Source: Solibacillus isronensis
GTDB taxonomy: Bacteria > Bacillota > Bacilli > Bacillales_A > Planococcaceae
Direction of reading: 5' to 3'
DNA length: 64,000 bases
Assembly: GCF_900168685.1 (NCBI RefSeq)
Contig: NZ_FVZN01000014.1
Span: 744,001-808,000, forward strand
In this document: positions 17,882-29,003 of the stretch, piece after piece
Layout: each line of letters opens with the position of its first letter
Numbering within the stretch: position 1 is the stretch's first letter
Made by a program: the position numbers and the translations under genes
Notes under the pieces: generated by a model
Database searches by the model: none
The model's input: only the letters and a program-made list of their open reading frames with translations
What the model was told of the DNA's origin: nothing

Positions 17882-18448
17882 GTGTCAGAATCAAAAAACA
17901 ATGAAGAATTGCAGCAAGAAGAAACTACGGAAGAAGTAGTGGAAACAGCTGAAACAGCTGAAACTACTGAAACAGAAGAAAATGCAGTAGATGAAAAAGA
18001 TCAGAAAATCGCTGAACTTGAAGCGAAACTTGCTGAAGAGGATGCACGTTACCTGCGTTTACGTGCTGACTACGATAACTTAACTCGCCGCAACCGTTTA
18101 GATCGTGAAGCGGCTGAGAAATACCGTGCACAAAGCTTATTAACAGAACTTTTACCGGTGCTGGACAATTTAGACCGCGCACTGCAAGTAGAAGTGACGA
18201 CAGAAGAAGCGGCTTCATTATACAAAGGTGTACAAATGGTATATGACCAGTTACTTGCTGCAACGCAAAAAGAAGGTCTTACAATCATTCCTGCAGAAGG
18301 CGAAAGCTTTGATCCGAACTTCCACCAAGCTGTAATGCAAGAGCAGGACAGTGAAAAGGAAACAGGCATCATTTTACGCGAACTGCAAAAAGGGTATCAG
18401 CTAAAGGACCGTGTACTGCGTCCATCAATGGTATCTGTAAACGAGTAA
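17882..18448 (+). CDS. grpE: GrpE nucleotide-exchange factor
   Basis: GrpE accelerates ADP release from DnaK. I choose the GTG at 17882 because GAGGAGGAAA lies 4-13 bp upstream; the ATG at 17855 would place that site inside the gene. The resulting 188-residue protein has a low-complexity acidic N-terminus rich in E, T and A, a long coiled coil (KDQKIAELEAKLAEEDARYLRLRADYDNL in the middle), and the beta-domain ending with FDPNFHQAVMQ and GYQLKDRVLRPSMVSV. It lies in the usual position between hrcA and dnaK. Confidence 0.95.
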   Translation: MSESKNNEELQQEETTEEVVETAETAETTETEENAVDEKDQKIAELEAKLAEEDARYLRLRADYDNLTRRNRLDREAAEKYRAQSLLTELLPVLDNLDRALQVEVTTEEAASLYKGVQMVYDQLLAATQKEGLTIIPAEGESFDPNFHQAVMQEQDSEKETGIILRELQKGYQLKDRVLRPSMVSVNE

Positions 18449-18537
18449 TTTAGTGCTTTTCGGTGCTATCTATATATTTAAAATTTAGATTTTCATATCA
18501 AACACATTTTGTTTTTTACTATTAGGAGGAAAATTAA

Positions 18538-20397
<1,860 letters not shown>

Positions 20398-20413
20398 TTC
20401 TTTCTGATTTCCA

Positions 20414-20452
20414 CATAAAAGCCAAAGACCGCTTGCGGCTTTGGCTTTTATG
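20414..20452. terminator. Terminator after dnaK
   Basis: A perfect 14-bp inverted repeat, CATAAAAGCCAAAG with CTTTGGCTTTTATG. It has no long T-run beyond the TTTTA within the stem arm but should be an efficient stop. It separates dnaK from dnaJ. Confidence 0.75.
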
Positions 20453-20564
20453 CTTGTCATAAGCCCCATTTTATTCAGGAGAGTGGGCGAGGGAAGGCGA
20501 AGTAAAGCGGCGATTTTAATCCGTTTTAGGAAGTATCGCCCATGGTTCGCGGAAGTTGGGTTTT

Positions 20565-21046
20565 ATTAGAAGATTTAGGTGAGAAAGTAGAAGATTCAGC
20601 TGAGAAAGTAGAACTTACTGAAGCGAAAGTAGAAAGTTCAGGGGCTAAAGTGGAAGTTCTTCAATGAAAAGTAGAACAATTCACCCGGAAAGTAGAAGTT
20701 TGAAATTTATTAGAAGATTCAGCTGAAGAAGTAGAACTTACTGAAGCGAAAGTAGAAAGTTCAGGGGCTAAAGTAGAAGTTCTTCGATGAAAAGTAGAAC
20801 AATTCACCCGGAAAGTAGAACTTTAAATTTTATTAGAAGATTTAGCTGGAAAAGTAGAACTTACGGAAGCGAAAGTAGAAAGTTCAGCGACTAAAGTGGA
20901 AGTTTTCGATTAAAAGTAGAACATTTCACCTTGAAAGTAGAACTTCGAATTTTATTAGAAGATTCGCTTGAGAAAGCAGAACTTTTGGAAGTGAAAGTAG
21001 AAAGTTCAGGGGCTAATGTGGAAGCTATTCATAGAAAAGTTGAAGT
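20565..21046 (+). repeat. 21-bp-periodic repeat array D (word AAAGTAGAA, 123-bp super-unit)
   Basis: Twenty-four words anchored on TAGAA run from 20567 to 21040 in steps of 21 bp, with 18-bp steps at 20711, 20834 and 20956 where the word changes to TTATTAGAAG, the word of array C. These junctions define super-units of 123 and 122 bp that are themselves 80-90% alike by eye. The array fills most of the dnaK-dnaJ gap. Read in the GTA-GAA frame it gives heptads (E-K-V-E-x-x-x) broken by two stops per super-unit, so it is not one gene. Confidence 0.92.
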
Positions 21047-21146
21047 CTCGCCCATAAGGAAGTACTTAATGAAAAAACGGATAATAAAATACAGCGAACC
21101 TTGACTTAAATTAAATAAGTAGTCCAAAACCCATATCAAAACCTTA

Positions 21147-21286
21147 GTTGTGCGGAGTGAAGGGGCCGACTCCTTGGGGATTAAGCGTGCGCGGAAAATC
21201 CACTTGATGTATGCCGCCGTAGAGGCATACATCAAGTTAGTTGGAGCCACGCCCCCAGGAAAGCGTGCCCCGTAATGCAGCACAAC
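21147..21286. repeat. Structured repeat element, copy 2 (140 bp)
   Basis: The ends are GTTGTGCGGAGTGAAGGGG and CCCCGTAATGCAGCACAAC, again pairing around an unpaired purine-rich bulge. Internal blocks shared with copy 1 are GACTCCTTGGGG, GCGGAAAATCCACTT, GTTAGTTGGAGCC and AGGAAAGCG. The internal hairpin (21199-21237) has a different sequence from that of copy 1 but sits between the same flanks. It lies between array D and the dnaJ promoter. Confidence 0.75.
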
Positions 21287-21395
21287 GGGCTTATGAAGGA
21301 AAAGGCATCTTATAACTTTCACGTAATAAAAAGAACGGGACTATATTAGATGGCCCCCACTTTATATTCCTATAAAAAAGTACCAAAGCAAAAGC

Positions 21396-21424
21396 TATAC
21401 ATCAATTTTTCAACATGTTAAAAT
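21396..21424 (+). promoter_or_regulatory. Candidate dnaJ promoter (extended -10)
   Basis: TGTTAAAAT (21416-21424) forms an extended -10 box, with a weak -35 match TATACA (21396-21401) 17 bp away, about 30 bp before the dnaJ start. No CIRCE element is present, so dnaJ may escape HrcA control. Confidence 0.45.
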
Positions 21425-21456
21425 AGACGTTATGTAAAAAGAGCGGAGAGTGAACA

Positions 21457-22578
21457 ATGAGTAAGCGCGATTACTATGAAATACTTGGCCTGAGCAAAGG
21501 TGCAAGCAAAGACGAAATAAAAAAAGCGTATCGTAAATTATCAAAACAGTATCACCCGGATTTAAACAAAGAAGAGGGCGCGGACGAAAAGTTCAAAGAA
21601 GTCGCAGAAGCCTATGAAGTGCTGTCAGACGACCAAAAACGTGCACGCTATGACCAGTTCGGCCATGAAGATCCAAATGCCGGCTTTGGTGGCGGCGGCT
21701 TCGGAGGCGGCGCTGGCTTCGGCGGTTTCGAGGACATCTTCAGTTCGTTCTTCGGTGGCGGCCGACGCCAAGATCCAAACGCCCCACGTAAAGGCGACGA
21801 TCTTCAGTTCCGTATGAACATTTCTTTTGAAGAAGCAGTATTCGGGAAAGAAACAGAAATCGAAATTCCAAAAGAAGAAACATGTGATACATGTCACGGC
21901 TCTGGCGCAAAACCAGGTACGCACCCACAAACATGTTCACAATGTAATGGCGCGGGCCAAATTAACCAGGCAGTCGACACACCGTTTGGCCGTATGGTAA
22001 ACAAACGTTCTTGTCCATCATGTCGTGGTCAAGGTAAAATCATTGTGGAAAAATGTACACCATGTCGCGGTACTGGTACGATTACGAAAAAGAAAAAAAT
22101 CAAGATCACAATCCCAGCAGGTGTGGATGATGGTCAACAACTACGCGTAGCTGGTCAAGGTGAAGCAGGATTCAACAATGGTCCGGCAGGCGATCTATAC
22201 ATTATCTTCAATGTTCGCAAGCACGAGTATTTCGAACGTGACGGCGACGATATTTTATATGAATTAAAACTAACATTCCCGCAAGCGGCGTTAGGTGATG
22301 AAATCGAAGTACCGACAATTCACGGGAAAGTGAAGCTGAAAATTCCTGCAGGCACACAATCCGGTGCACAATTCCGCCTGAAAGATAAAGGCGTAAAAAA
22401 TGTACACGGTTATGGCATGGGGAACCAGTATGTCATCGTAAACGTCGTAACACCGACGAAATTAACAGAAAAGCAAAAGCAATTGTTACGTGAATTTGCA
22501 GAAATTAGCGGAGACATTCCGGAAGAACACGGAAGCTCCCTGTTCGACAAAATTAAGAAAAAAATTAAAGGCGACTAA
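21457..22578 (+). CDS. dnaJ: Co-chaperone DnaJ (Hsp40)
   Basis: The 373-residue type I J-protein has the J-domain ([24 protein letters not shown] split by the conserved HPD), a Gly/Phe linker (about 70-105), four zinc-binding repeats ([32 protein letters not shown]) and the C-terminal substrate domain with [21 protein letters not shown]-like content. It stimulates DnaK ATPase and delivers clients. The usual tight dnaK-dnaJ linkage is broken by a terminator, a repeat array and a repeat element. GGAGAG precedes the ATG. Confidence 0.97.
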   Translation: MSKRDYYEILGLSKGASKDEIKKAYRKLSKQYHPDLNKEEGADEKFKEVAEAYEVLSDDQKRARYDQFGHEDPNAGFGGGGFGGGAGFGGFEDIFSSFFGGGRRQDPNAPRKGDDLQFRMNISFEEAVFGKETEIEIPKEETCDTCHGSGAKPGTHPQTCSQCNGAGQINQAVDTPFGRMVNKRSCPSCRGQGKIIVEKCTPCRGTGTITKKKKIKITIPAGVDDGQQLRVAGQGEAGFNNGPAGDLYIIFNVRKHEYFERDGDDILYELKLTFPQAALGDEIEVPTIHGKVKLKIPAGTQSGAQFRLKDKGVKNVHGYGMGNQYVIVNVVTPTKLTEKQKQLLREFAEISGDIPEEHGSSLFDKIKKKIKGD

Positions 22579-22592
22579 GGAGTGTATTGCAA

Positions 22593-23531
22593 GTGAAATG
22601 GACAGAACTTTCGATTTTAACAACGCATGAAGCTGTTGATGCAGTGACGAACATTTTACACGAAGCTGGGGCAAGCGGTGTAGTAATTGAAGATTCAAAG
22701 GAATTAGACAAAGAGAGAATCGATAAATTTGGTGAAATTTACGCACTGAATCCTGAAGATTTTCCGAAAACAGGTGTCATTGTAAAAGCATATTTATCGG
22801 CTTCAAGTTTTTTAGCGGAAACAATCGAAGAAATTAAGCTTGCAATCGCAAACCTTGTAAACTTTGATATTAATATTGGCGAAAATGTATTAACACTTTG
22901 TGAAGTTGATGAAGAAGATTGGTCAACGGCGTGGAAGCAGTACTACCATCCGGTAAAAATTTCGGAACGCTTCACAATTGTACCGACTTGGGAAGACTAC
23001 AAACCAGTATCAACGGATGAGCTGATCATTGAGTTGGATCCGGGAATGGCGTTCGGAACAGGGACACACCCTACAACAGTTATGTGTTTACAGGCACTTG
23101 AAAAAGTTGTACAACATGACCACACAGTAGTTGATGTTGGTACAGGATCTGGCGTACTGTCAATTGGTGCTGCCATGCTTGGCGCGAAAAGCGTTCATGC
23201 ACTGGACCTGGATGAAGTGGCAGTAAATGCAGCGCGTGAAAATGTTGAATTGAATAAAATGAATGATATTGTTGAAGTATTCCACGGCAATTTATTGGAC
23301 ACAGTAAAAGAACCGGCTGATATTGTCGTAGCGAATATTTTAGCGGAAATCATTATGTCATTTACGGATGATGCATTTTCAATTGTAAAACCAGGCGGTA
23401 TGTATGTTACATCGGGCATAATCGGAGCGAAGAAAGATGATGTAAAAGCAGCGCTGGAAACAGCCGGATTTGTTATTGAAGAAGTATTGATGATGGAAGA
23501 CTGGGTAGCGATTATTTCACGTCGTCCTTAA
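22593..23531 (+). CDS. prmA: Ribosomal protein L11 methyltransferase
   Basis: PrmA trimethylates ribosomal protein L11. The likely start is GTG at 22593 ([18 protein letters not shown], matching the family N-terminus), 10 bp after AAGGAG; a TTG two codons earlier is too close to that site. The 312-residue protein has the N-terminal L11-recognition domain and the SAM-binding domain: [34 protein letters not shown] and the catalytic-site NPPY-like motif in the form VANILAEII. It follows dnaJ by 14 bp, the standard order in Bacillales. Confidence 0.95.
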   Translation: MKWTELSILTTHEAVDAVTNILHEAGASGVVIEDSKELDKERIDKFGEIYALNPEDFPKTGVIVKAYLSASSFLAETIEEIKLAIANLVNFDINIGENVLTLCEVDEEDWSTAWKQYYHPVKISERFTIVPTWEDYKPVSTDELIIELDPGMAFGTGTHPTTVMCLQALEKVVQHDHTVVDVGTGSGVLSIGAAMLGAKSVHALDLDEVAVNAARENVELNKMNDIVEVFHGNLLDTVKEPADIVVANILAEIIMSFTDDAFSIVKPGGMYVTSGIIGAKKDDVKAALETAGFVIEEVLMMEDWVAIISRRP

Positions 23532-23547
23532 TTAAATCGTTTAATCG

Positions 23548-23588
23548 AAAATCGAACATTTTGCTATTGTGCAAAATGTTCGATTTTT
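23548..23588 (+). terminator. Hairpin between prmA and rsmE
   Basis: A nearly perfect inverted repeat of about 17 bp (AAAATCGAACATTTTGC with GCAAAATGTTCGATTTT) ends in T5. It lies only 25 bp before rsmE, so rsmE either has its own start upstream or depends on read-through. Confidence 0.75.
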
Positions 23589-23613
23589 ACGTTATCAACA
23601 AGGAGTGAAGACA

Positions 23614-24357
23614 ATGCAGAGATATTTTGTAGATACAGTGGAAAATGATTTGGATCTCTTTATTATTGCCGGAGAAAACGCGCGCCATATTTCAAAAGTA
23701 ATGCGTATGACGGTTGGGGAAGAAATCATTGTTGTACATGACAATGTAGCATATGTTTGTGAAATTACCGAGCTGGACCAGGATGTACATGCGAAGAAAA
23801 CTGGTACGACAATCCCTTCGCCGGAAATGCCGGTTAAAGTAGATATTGCATGTGGCCTGCCAAAAGGCGATAAACTGGAACTGATTGCACAAAAAGCGAC
23901 AGAGCTCGGTATGCACGCATTAATCCCGTTTGCTGCAGAACGTTCGATTGTAAAATGGGATGATAAAAAGGCGAAGAAAAACCAGGAACGCCTGCAGAAA
24001 ATCGCTCAGGAAGCAGCTGAGCAATCGCATCGTACATATGTGCCGAATGTTGTACAACCAATCAGTTTCAAACAGCTTGTACAAACATTCTCTAACTATG
24101 ATGCGGTCTATATTGCGGATGAAGAAGATGCGAAGTTGGCGACACGTACGACATTTAAACAAAAGCTGCAATCGTTAAATGCTGATAAAACGCCGCGCAT
24201 CTTATGCATTTTCGGTCCTGAAGGCGGAATTTCCCGCAATGAATCAGCCGTCTTGCTTGAAGCCGGTGCACAGACAATGTCACTTGGGCCGCGTATTTTA
24301 CGAGCAGAGACAGCACCATTGTATGCGCTGGCTGCGATTTCTTATGAATTCGAATAA
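23614..24357 (+). CDS. rsmE: 16S rRNA m3U1498 methyltransferase RsmE
   Basis: The 247-residue SPOUT enzyme methylates U1498 of 16S rRNA. It begins MQRYFVD behind AAGGAG; the longer frame from 23569 would start inside a hairpin and is rejected. Family blocks are HISKVMRM near the start, ACGLPKGDKLELIAQKATELG, IPFAAERSIVKW, and the SAM-binding trefoil-knot end IFGPEGGISRNE and LGPRILRAETAPLYAL. In Bacillus mtaB normally follows directly; here a terminator and 15 kb of accessory genes intervene. Confidence 0.95.
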   Translation: MQRYFVDTVENDLDLFIIAGENARHISKVMRMTVGEEIIVVHDNVAYVCEITELDQDVHAKKTGTTIPSPEMPVKVDIACGLPKGDKLELIAQKATELGMHALIPFAAERSIVKWDDKKAKKNQERLQKIAQEAAEQSHRTYVPNVVQPISFKQLVQTFSNYDAVYIADEEDAKLATRTTFKQKLQSLNADKTPRILCIFGPEGGISRNESAVLLEAGAQTMSLGPRILRAETAPLYALAAISYEFE

Positions 24358-24394
24358 TTAAATGCGTTTGAATTAACAGACCTATAAAAAGCAG

Positions 24395-24437
24395 AAAGCC
24401 TTAATTTCTCTTCATGTGAGAAATTAAGGCTTTTTGT
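24395..24437 (+). terminator. Terminator after rsmE
   Basis: A perfect 16-bp stem (AAAGCCTTAATTTCTC with GAGAAATTAAGGCTTT) with a 7-nt loop and T5. The 240 bp from here to 24680 are AT-rich and I see no gene in them. Confidence 0.9.
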
Positions 24438-24680
24438 TTTTAAAAAAATCTCAAATTATTTAATGTATTTCCTCCTTGTATAATGAAAAATACATAAGTA
24501 TAATGTTTGTATAACATATGACAGTGTCTCAGAACAAATTATTATTGAAAACAGCTATATTATGAAGTTTTATTAATATTAACGGTGAAAAGAATAAAGA
24601 AAACCTCTAAACATTATACAAATTAAACTTTACAAGTGAAACATTGTACAATATCCAATCGAAACAGGGAGGAACAATAC

Positions 24681-26255
24681 ATGAAAAAAATTGCAGTGGT
24701 AGGGGCAGGACCTGGCGGATTAGCAGTCGCCATGTTATTGGCGCATAAAGGTTATGAAGTAACGATTTATGAAAAGCAGGCTTATGTTGGCGGGCGAACA
24801 AGCGAAATTAAGCTTGGTGACTATAAATTTGATATGGGTCCGACTTTTTTTAATATGTTGTACATTGCAGAAGAAATTTTTGAATTAACAGGTCGCGATA
24901 TTCACGATTATGTGGATCTGATCGATTTAAATCCGATGTATCAATTAATCTATCATAATAAAAAGATGAATATGACACGTGATGCAGATGAGATGATCCG
25001 TCAAATCAATGAGCTTTTCCCTGGGAATGAGGGAAGCTATGAGCGTTATATGGAGCAGACGCAAAAGAAACTTGAAGTGCTTGCTCCGGTGCTGCAGGCT
25101 CCGATGAATAAGCTGACAGATTTATTCAACCCGAAAGTAATGAAAGCGTTTAAAGAACTGGAAGTAGGAAATTCACTTATTGACACACTGTCGAAGTTTT
25201 ATAACGAAGAGGAATTACAGCTCGCTTTCACATTCCAGGCAAAATATTTAGGGATGTCTCCATGGGAAAGTCCTGGCGCGTTTTCGATTCTTTCGTATAT
25301 TGAACATGCGTACGGTGTCTATCACATTAAAGGCGGTATCAATAAGCTGACGGAAGCAATGGGCAGAGTTGTGCTGGAATCGGGCGGGAAAATCCTTCTT
25401 AATAACGGCGTAAAAAAATTGAAAACGAACGGCAGAAAAGTGATGGGTCTACTGCTGGAAGATGGTCAGGAAATCGAAGCGGATGAAGTAATCATTAACG
25501 GAGATTTTGCACATGCGATGACAAATCTTGTTGAGCCGGTACTATTAAAAAAATATACACCGGAAAAACTCGAGAAAAAGCAGTACTCATGTTCAACGTT
25601 CATGCTGTATTTAGGTGTCAATAAACGATTTGATTTACCGCACCATACGATCTGGTTTGCGAAAGATTACCGGAAAAATGTAGAGGAAATCACAAAGACA
25701 AAACTGATGTCCGAAGATCCATCGATTTACATTCAAAATGCCGTCGTAACGGATGAAACGGTTGCACCGAAAGGAAAATCGACCTTATACATTTTAGTAC
25801 CGGTACCGAATAATATGAGCGGAATTGACTGGTCGGAAAAGGCAGGACCTTTCCGGGATATGGTTTTAAATATGGTAGCGGATAAACTTGGTGTTAAGGA
25901 CATTTGGGAATATATCGAAGAAGAGCGAATGATTACACCTGCTGACTGGGAGCGCGATATTCATGTATATAAGGGTGCGACGTTCAACTTAGGTCACCAA
26001 TTATCGCAAATGCTTGTATTCCGTCCGCGCAACAAATTTGAAGAGCTCGATCATTGCTGGCTGGTCGGTGGTGGTACACACCCGGGCAGTGGCTTGCCGA
26101 TTATTCTGGAATCCGCCCGAATTACAGCAAACGGCATCTTACAGCAGGATAAACAGACATTGCTTCCTGTTCAACCATTGCCGAAAGTGGAACTGTATAA
26201 AAAGAAACAACGACAATTACAGCATCAGCCTGCAGCCATTCAAACAAATGCTTAA
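24681..26255 (+). CDS. CrtI/CrtN-family FAD-dependent desaturase
   Basis: The 524-residue flavoprotein begins with the dinucleotide motif VVGAGPGGLAVAMLLAHKGY and YEKQAYVGGRTS, and ends with the family signature LVGGGTHPGSGLPIILESARI. These mark the phytoene/diapophytoene desaturase family, which introduces conjugated double bonds into carotenoid precursors at the membrane. The ATG has GGGAGGAAC upstream; a longer frame from 24636 is rejected. The tail after the family domain is basic and Gln-rich. No synthase (crtM/crtB) or other crt gene is nearby, so the substrate and even carotenoid function are inferred from the family only. Confidence 0.82.
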   Translation: MKKIAVVGAGPGGLAVAMLLAHKGYEVTIYEKQAYVGGRTSEIKLGDYKFDMGPTFFNMLYIAEEIFELTGRDIHDYVDLIDLNPMYQLIYHNKKMNMTRDADEMIRQINELFPGNEGSYERYMEQTQKKLEVLAPVLQAPMNKLTDLFNPKVMKAFKELEVGNSLIDTLSKFYNEEELQLAFTFQAKYLGMSPWESPGAFSILSYIEHAYGVYHIKGGINKLTEAMGRVVLESGGKILLNNGVKKLKTNGRKVMGLLLEDGQEIEADEVIINGDFAHAMTNLVEPVLLKKYTPEKLEKKQYSCSTFMLYLGVNKRFDLPHHTIWFAKDYRKNVEEITKTKLMSEDPSIYIQNAVVTDETVAPKGKSTLYILVPVPNNMSGIDWSEKAGPFRDMVLNMVADKLGVKDIWEYIEEERMITPADWERDIHVYKGATFNLGHQLSQMLVFRPRNKFEELDHCWLVGGGTHPGSGLPIILESARITANGILQQDKQTLLPVQPLPKVELYKKKQRQLQHQPAAIQTNA

Positions 26256-26330
26256 AGAGTGGTTTCATTGTATGAAACTTTTATCTGAATGGAAACGTAT
26301 AATAACTATTCAATTAAAGGAGGCAATACA

Positions 26331-26945
26331 ATGTTCAAAAAACTAGCATCAGATGCATTAGGTCTATCAGATATTGGGGTAGTGATTTCAAGACAGGACT
26401 TTGACAAAACAGATTCCGATGATTTTATTTTTAATGAAGTGGATGAAAAAATTTATTTCCTGATCAAAACAAAAGCGGATGAGTATTGCTTCACAAACTA
26501 CGCATTAATCCATGTAGATGGCGCAAATGCCATCAGTAAAAAACGTATGCTGCGCCGCTATGACTACGAACATTTTGCGATTGAAGAAGTACTGCTGGAA
26601 ACTGCCGGAACAATCGATCTGGATGTAGAGATCAAATTTGTGATCGGAAATGTGCCGTTAAGTATTGATATTCATAAAAAACACTTAACGGAAATTAAAG
26701 ATTTATACAAAGCACTTCATGCGATTTCACTTGAACAAAAAGCCAATACATTCAGCATGGATGCTGCAAAACAAAGTCTGAATTTGGCTGCATCTGCAAT
26801 CGGCCGTGCCGGCAATGAAGGGGTATCACCAGCTGATGCATTTAAGGAAATCACAGCATTTTCACATAGCTGGCTGCTCGAGCAGAAGAAAGCGTTTGTG
26901 AAAAAAGATTTCGGCGATGTGTTTGAGAAATATATTAATAATTAA
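26331..26945 (+). CDS. YvbH-like PH-domain protein
   Basis: The 204-residue protein closely resembles B. subtilis YvbH: MFKKLASDALGLSDIGVVIS, a bacterial PH domain with EKIYFLIKTKADEYCFTN and ALIHVDG, ETAGTIDLDVEIKF, and the C-terminal DFGDVFEKYIN. It starts at ATG 26331 behind AAAGGAGG. No signal peptide or membrane helix is present. Bacterial PH domains of this group are structurally known but their ligand and cellular role are not established. It follows the desaturase gene by 75 bp. Confidence 0.8.
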   Translation: MFKKLASDALGLSDIGVVISRQDFDKTDSDDFIFNEVDEKIYFLIKTKADEYCFTNYALIHVDGANAISKKRMLRRYDYEHFAIEEVLLETAGTIDLDVEIKFVIGNVPLSIDIHKKHLTEIKDLYKALHAISLEQKANTFSMDAAKQSLNLAASAIGRAGNEGVSPADAFKEITAFSHSWLLEQKKAFVKKDFGDVFEKYINN

Positions 26946-27170
26946 TAGATGAAGCATGCGATATTTGTCGTATGCTTTATTTTTGTACATAATAAGAGAG
27001 AGACAATATTTTTATTTATATGGAGACCATACTTGTCTGTTTATTTTCTGTGAAAGATGAAACTGGGACATTATGGTGACATGATAATAAATTGGGTGTG
27101 TAAACCGAAAGGAAAAAGGTGATATATTAGTTACTAACATGGAAAACAGATTGAAAGGGTCGCGATAATA

Positions 27171-28175
27171 ATGAAAATTGAAGAAATTTTAACAGGGATC
27201 TTAATTATCTGTAGTGTAATGCTATTTATTCTATTGTGTATTTATTTTTTTGCAATTTATCGAAAGCACAGGAAGACTCGTTCTTTCAATAAAATAAATC
27301 ACTATATCCAGCAAAATGATCGGGATTGGTATAACTATTTAGTTTTAAACAAGCCACTTCGGAATCATTCAACTACAAAGGATGAGCTGGAGGCAATTGA
27401 TACTATTTTTGTTTCATATGTAACAACGATGAATAAAGAGGAGATCCTGGAGAGAGCTTCAACATATGCTGCGTTAAATATGAAAAACTATTATGTAAAG
27501 CAATTGACAAGTCGTGATGAAGCTGTCCGTCTTCATGCTTTGCAGCGCACATTGATTTTGGATTTGGAATTTTTAGTGCCGTTAATCGAACGCCGGCTAA
27601 AAGAGAATCGTACCGGGTCAATGGAAGAATATTTGTTAATGTTAAAGGTTGCAGCGAAATATAATAGAAATTTATTCTTGGCGCATATGTATAAGCCTAG
27701 ATTGACTTTTTATGATAATGAGTACCATTTGTTGCTGTCGAATATTGAGGACAGTTATTGTGACTACTTTAAAGATCATTTTGAAGAGTTGCCGATTCAG
27801 CTGAAATTAGCGTTTTTGGAAACGTTATGTCTAAAGGAAAACTTACATGCTACCTACCTTACTTTCTTTGAAGGTTTATTGGTATCCGAGTGTAATGAAA
27901 TTCGTCTCCGGGCATTAAGAGCTGTTTCTTCGTTTGGGGAAATATCACATCTAAAGCATTATGAAAACTTTGTTCATTCCTCGCATTGGGAGGAACGTCT
28001 TTTAGTAGCGGAAATATTGAGGTTCGTTACAGAAGAGGAATCTTATCTGTATCTTGAAAAGTTATTGCAAGATTCAAACAGCAATGTCCGGAAGCAGGCG
28101 GCATTATCACTGATGGATGTACCAAATGGAAAAGCAATTTTACAAGGAATAATAGATTCTGGTTCCGTCCTTTAA
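27171..28175 (+). CDS. Membrane-anchored HEAT-repeat protein
   Basis: The 334-residue protein has one N-terminal helix (about residues 8-30, ending with the basic YRKHRKTR), followed by an entirely helical cytoplasmic region. Repeats of the HEAT type are visible, especially SECNEIRLRALRAVSSFG and DSNSNVRKQAALSLMDV near the end. Such proteins are usually scaffolds. In other Firmicutes similar ORFs lie beside membrane glycosyltransferases of exopolysaccharide systems. Here it faces the Pel-like operon tail to tail, so a connection is possible but only inferred. The ATG is used behind AAAGGG. Confidence 0.65.
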   Translation: MKIEEILTGILIICSVMLFILLCIYFFAIYRKHRKTRSFNKINHYIQQNDRDWYNYLVLNKPLRNHSTTKDELEAIDTIFVSYVTTMNKEEILERASTYAALNMKNYYVKQLTSRDEAVRLHALQRTLILDLEFLVPLIERRLKENRTGSMEEYLLMLKVAAKYNRNLFLAHMYKPRLTFYDNEYHLLLSNIEDSYCDYFKDHFEELPIQLKLAFLETLCLKENLHATYLTFFEGLLVSECNEIRLRALRAVSSFGEISHLKHYENFVHSSHWEERLLVAEILRFVTEEESYLYLEKLLQDSNSNVRKQAALSLMDVPNGKAILQGIIDSGSVL

Positions 28176-28259
28176 TGGTAATTTTCCGGCTAGAATGAAA
28201 AAGTAAGGTGAGCTGAGGAAATCAGAAATGTAAAAGTTAACTAATCCAGTATAAAAATT

Positions 28260-28302
28260 TAGCCGGTATGAGCTTGGTAAAAAACTGAACTCATACCGGC
28301 TA
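28260..28302. terminator. Bidirectional terminator between the HEAT gene and the Pel-like operon
   Basis: A perfect 13-bp stem (TAGCCGGTATGAG with CTCATACCGGCTA), flanked on the minus-strand exit by ATTTTTAT and placed between convergent genes. Confidence 0.8.
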
Positions 28303-28310
28303 TTAACATT

Positions 28311-28997
28311 CTACTGAGCATAATCTCCTGTATAATTCACGAGTGAACAAGCATGGACACCCTCAATACTTTCGATTAAATTAACGAAATATGTATTGTC
28401 ATCAACTAAACGTATTTCTACGGTCATTTCGATGAGTCCATTACGTACAGATTTCGATTTTAATTTCGAGTTTTTTTTATTCAGCACTTTTTTCACTTGC
28501 TCGTGTGCCTCATGCTGATAATGTACGACAAGCAAATAGGTTTCTCCCCGAATTTTCTTTTTCGATAGCCAGGCCAACGTTGCTCCGAAAGCAGCAGACC
28601 CGATTAGAGCGAGTGGATACATACCCGCTCCAATCGCTATCCCCGCAGAAATTGCCCAGAACATATAGACAATATCAAGCGGGTCTTTAACAGCCGTACG
28701 AAAACGGACAATACTGAGTGCTCCTACCATCCCCAGTGACAGGACGATATTTGTACTGATTGTCATAATGATGACGGTCGTGATCATCGTCATCAAAACA
28801 AAAGAAACGTTGTAGTTATAGCTGTAAACAACACCGCGAAAACACGTTCTGTAAACCGTATAAATGAACATGCCAACAGCAAAGGAACAGAACAATCCTA
28901 ATAATATTTCAAAATAGGATACGGTAGTAAAAGATTCTAAAGAGAGTGCGCTTTTTTTAATAATATCCTGAAAACCTAACGACCCGTCCATATTCAT
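28311..28997 (-). CDS. DUF4956 membrane protein
   Basis: The 228-residue protein has about four membrane helices in the first 150 residues, including the typical glycine-rich SLGMVGALSIVRFRTAVKDPLDIVYMFWAISAGIA region (seen in pieces), then a cytoplasmic ferredoxin-like end. This fits DUF4956. These proteins are often found beside VTC-domain and CotH genes and may form a membrane partner of the VTC enzyme. It is the last gene of the minus-strand operon, 6 bp after the VTC gene, with a terminator just beyond. The biochemical role is unknown. Confidence 0.85.
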   Translation of the reverse strand: MNMDGSLGFQDIIKKSALSLESFTTVSYFEILLGLFCSFAVGMFIYTVYRTCFRGVVYSYNYNVSFVLMTMITTVIIMTISTNIVLSLGMVGALSIVRFRTAVKDPLDIVYMFWAISAGIAIGAGMYPLALIGSAAFGATLAWLSKKKIRGETYLLVVHYQHEAHEQVKKVLNKKNSKLKSKSVRNGLIEMTVEIRLVDDNTYFVNLIESIEGVHACSLVNYTGDYAQ

Positions 28998-29003
28998 TTC
29001 CCC

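Noticed and set aside
20565-21046. CRISPR-like array
   Set aside because: The repeated word is only about 9 bp with 12-bp spacers and a 21-bp period; no leader or cas genes; spacers are themselves partly repeated.
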